From: a bacterium
GTDB taxonomy: Bacteria > Planctomycetota > J058 > JAJDCP01
Direction: 5' to 3'
Assembly (NCBI GenBank): GCA_030428695.1
Contig: JAUIEM010000388.1
Coordinates: 1 to 9,606 of the forward strand
Length of the DNA: 9,606 nt
Shown here piece after piece: positions 6,641 to 9,606 of this stretch. Below the pieces are notes generated by a model, which did no database searches, was not told where the DNA came from, and worked only from the letters and a program-made list of their open reading frames with translations. Position numbers and translations under genes: made by a program. Each line of letters opens with the position of its first letter. Position 1 is the stretch's first letter.

Positions 6641-6657
6641 GAGCCCGGCCCGGGCTC
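6641..6657 (+). promoter_or_regulatory. Perfect inverted repeat / hairpin in the aconitase 5' leader
   Basis: GAGCCCGG - C - CCGGGCTC is an exact 17-nt inverted repeat. In RNA it could form a six-pair GC stem (GAGCCC/GGGCTC) with a five-base loop. It ends only 7 nt before the AGGAGG ribosome binding site (6665-6670). It could be a repressor operator, a translation-control or mRNA-stabilising hairpin, or the base of a terminator for the LRR gene, although no T-run follows. The symmetry is certain; the function is not. Confidence 0.5.
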
Positions 6658-6676
6658 ACGACCCAGGAGGTCCCCC

Positions 6677-9406
<2,730 letters not shown>

Positions 9407-9483
9407 GCCGGGCTGTGCGGTGAGGTTTCCTTCCGCTCGGGGTGAAATCTCGGATTGGCGCGTCCGAGGCGAGCACAGTAACG
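9407..9483. other. Spacer after aconitase with no gene seen
   Basis: The first part of the 200-bp tail carries no SD-supported start and no family-like translation in any frame. Together with the three hairpins that follow, it forms a gene-free region reaching the window edge. Confidence 0.5.
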
Positions 9484-9509
9484 CACCTCGGTCCCCGGGG
9501 AACGAGGTG
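9484..9509 (+). terminator. Long hairpin downstream of aconitase (possible terminator)
   Basis: CACCTCG (9484-9490) pairs perfectly with CGAGGTG (9503-9509). After a G/A mismatch the inner TCCCCGGGGA continues the stem to a tight loop. It lies 78 nt after the aconitase stop. It is followed by a moderately T-rich ATGTTGGCTTGTTGATG rather than a clean T-run, so Rho-independent termination is possible but unproven. Confidence 0.45.
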
Positions 9510-9538
9510 AATGTTGGCTTGTTGATGCCCCCCTGTGA

Positions 9539-9555
9539 GTCCCCCGGTGGGGGAC
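9539..9555 (+). other. GC-rich hairpin GTCCCCC-GGT-GGGGGAC
   Basis: A seven-pair perfect stem with a three-base loop lies 29 nt after the previous hairpin. No T-run follows. It could be a second terminator element or a binding palindrome for a gene beyond the window. Confidence 0.45.
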
Positions 9556-9586
9556 CACCGTGTCGCGTGCAACACTGTCGGAGGTT

Positions 9587-9601
9587 GGGCGACCATCGCC
9601 C
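9587..9601 (+). other. Hairpin GGGCGA-CCA-TCGCCC at the window edge
   Basis: A six-pair perfect stem with a three-base loop is followed by TGATT, where the window ends. The start of a T-rich stretch would make it the best terminator candidate of the three, but the edge prevents a decision. Confidence 0.4.
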
Positions 9602-9606
9602 TGATT

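Noticed and set aside
6524..6676. Upstream extension of the aconitase frame into the LRR gene
   Set aside because: The extra 51 residues come from the AT-rich leader and LRR end, match no aconitase N-terminus, and ATG6677 has an ideal SD.

Overview
The window is very GC-rich throughout, with G or C at most third codon positions, Shine-Dalgarno sites of the GGAGG type and frequent GTG starts. That fits a high-GC Gram-negative-like bacterium. The large cytoplasmic leucine-rich-repeat (LRR) protein next to ordinary metabolic genes is reminiscent of Myxococcota or Planctomycetota-like genomes, but nothing here fixes the taxonomy.

Layout from left to right: (1) the 5' end of an unrecognised minus-strand gene (1-132); (2) a divergent plus-strand gene for a zinc-independent MDR oxidoreductase of the quinone reductase / enoyl reductase type (248-1276); (3) a minus-strand D-2-hydroxyacid dehydrogenase (2184-1270) whose stop overlaps the MDR stop tail-to-tail by 7 bp; (4) a 200-bp gap (2185-2384) holding a duplicated copy of the 3' end of the next gene; (5) a minus-strand LysR-type regulator (3275-2385); (6) a 252-bp divergent regulatory region (3276-3527); (7) a plus-strand gene for a 1007-residue LRR protein (3528-6551); (8) a 125-bp leader with an AT-rich island and a perfect inverted repeat (6552-6676); (9) plus-strand aconitase A (6677-9406); (10) a 200-bp tail with three hairpins and no gene (9407-9606).

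The LysR regulator and the hydroxyacid dehydrogenase lie in the same direction and may be co-transcribed. The divergent region could let the regulator control itself and perhaps the LRR gene. Aconitase is a TCA-cycle housekeeping enzyme with its own leader and is probably a separate unit. The MDR enzyme has its own promoter-like -10 and SD, and no shared pathway with its neighbours is evident.

I saw no CRISPR array, transposase, integrase, tRNA, rRNA or recognisable defence system. The points most worth a second look are the duplicated lysR 3' end with three copies of a start-codon-containing 10-mer, a 25-codon leader-like ORF with tandem Trp codons and alternative hairpins upstream of the LRR gene, the unrecognised ends of the LRR protein, and the hairpin in the aconitase leader.
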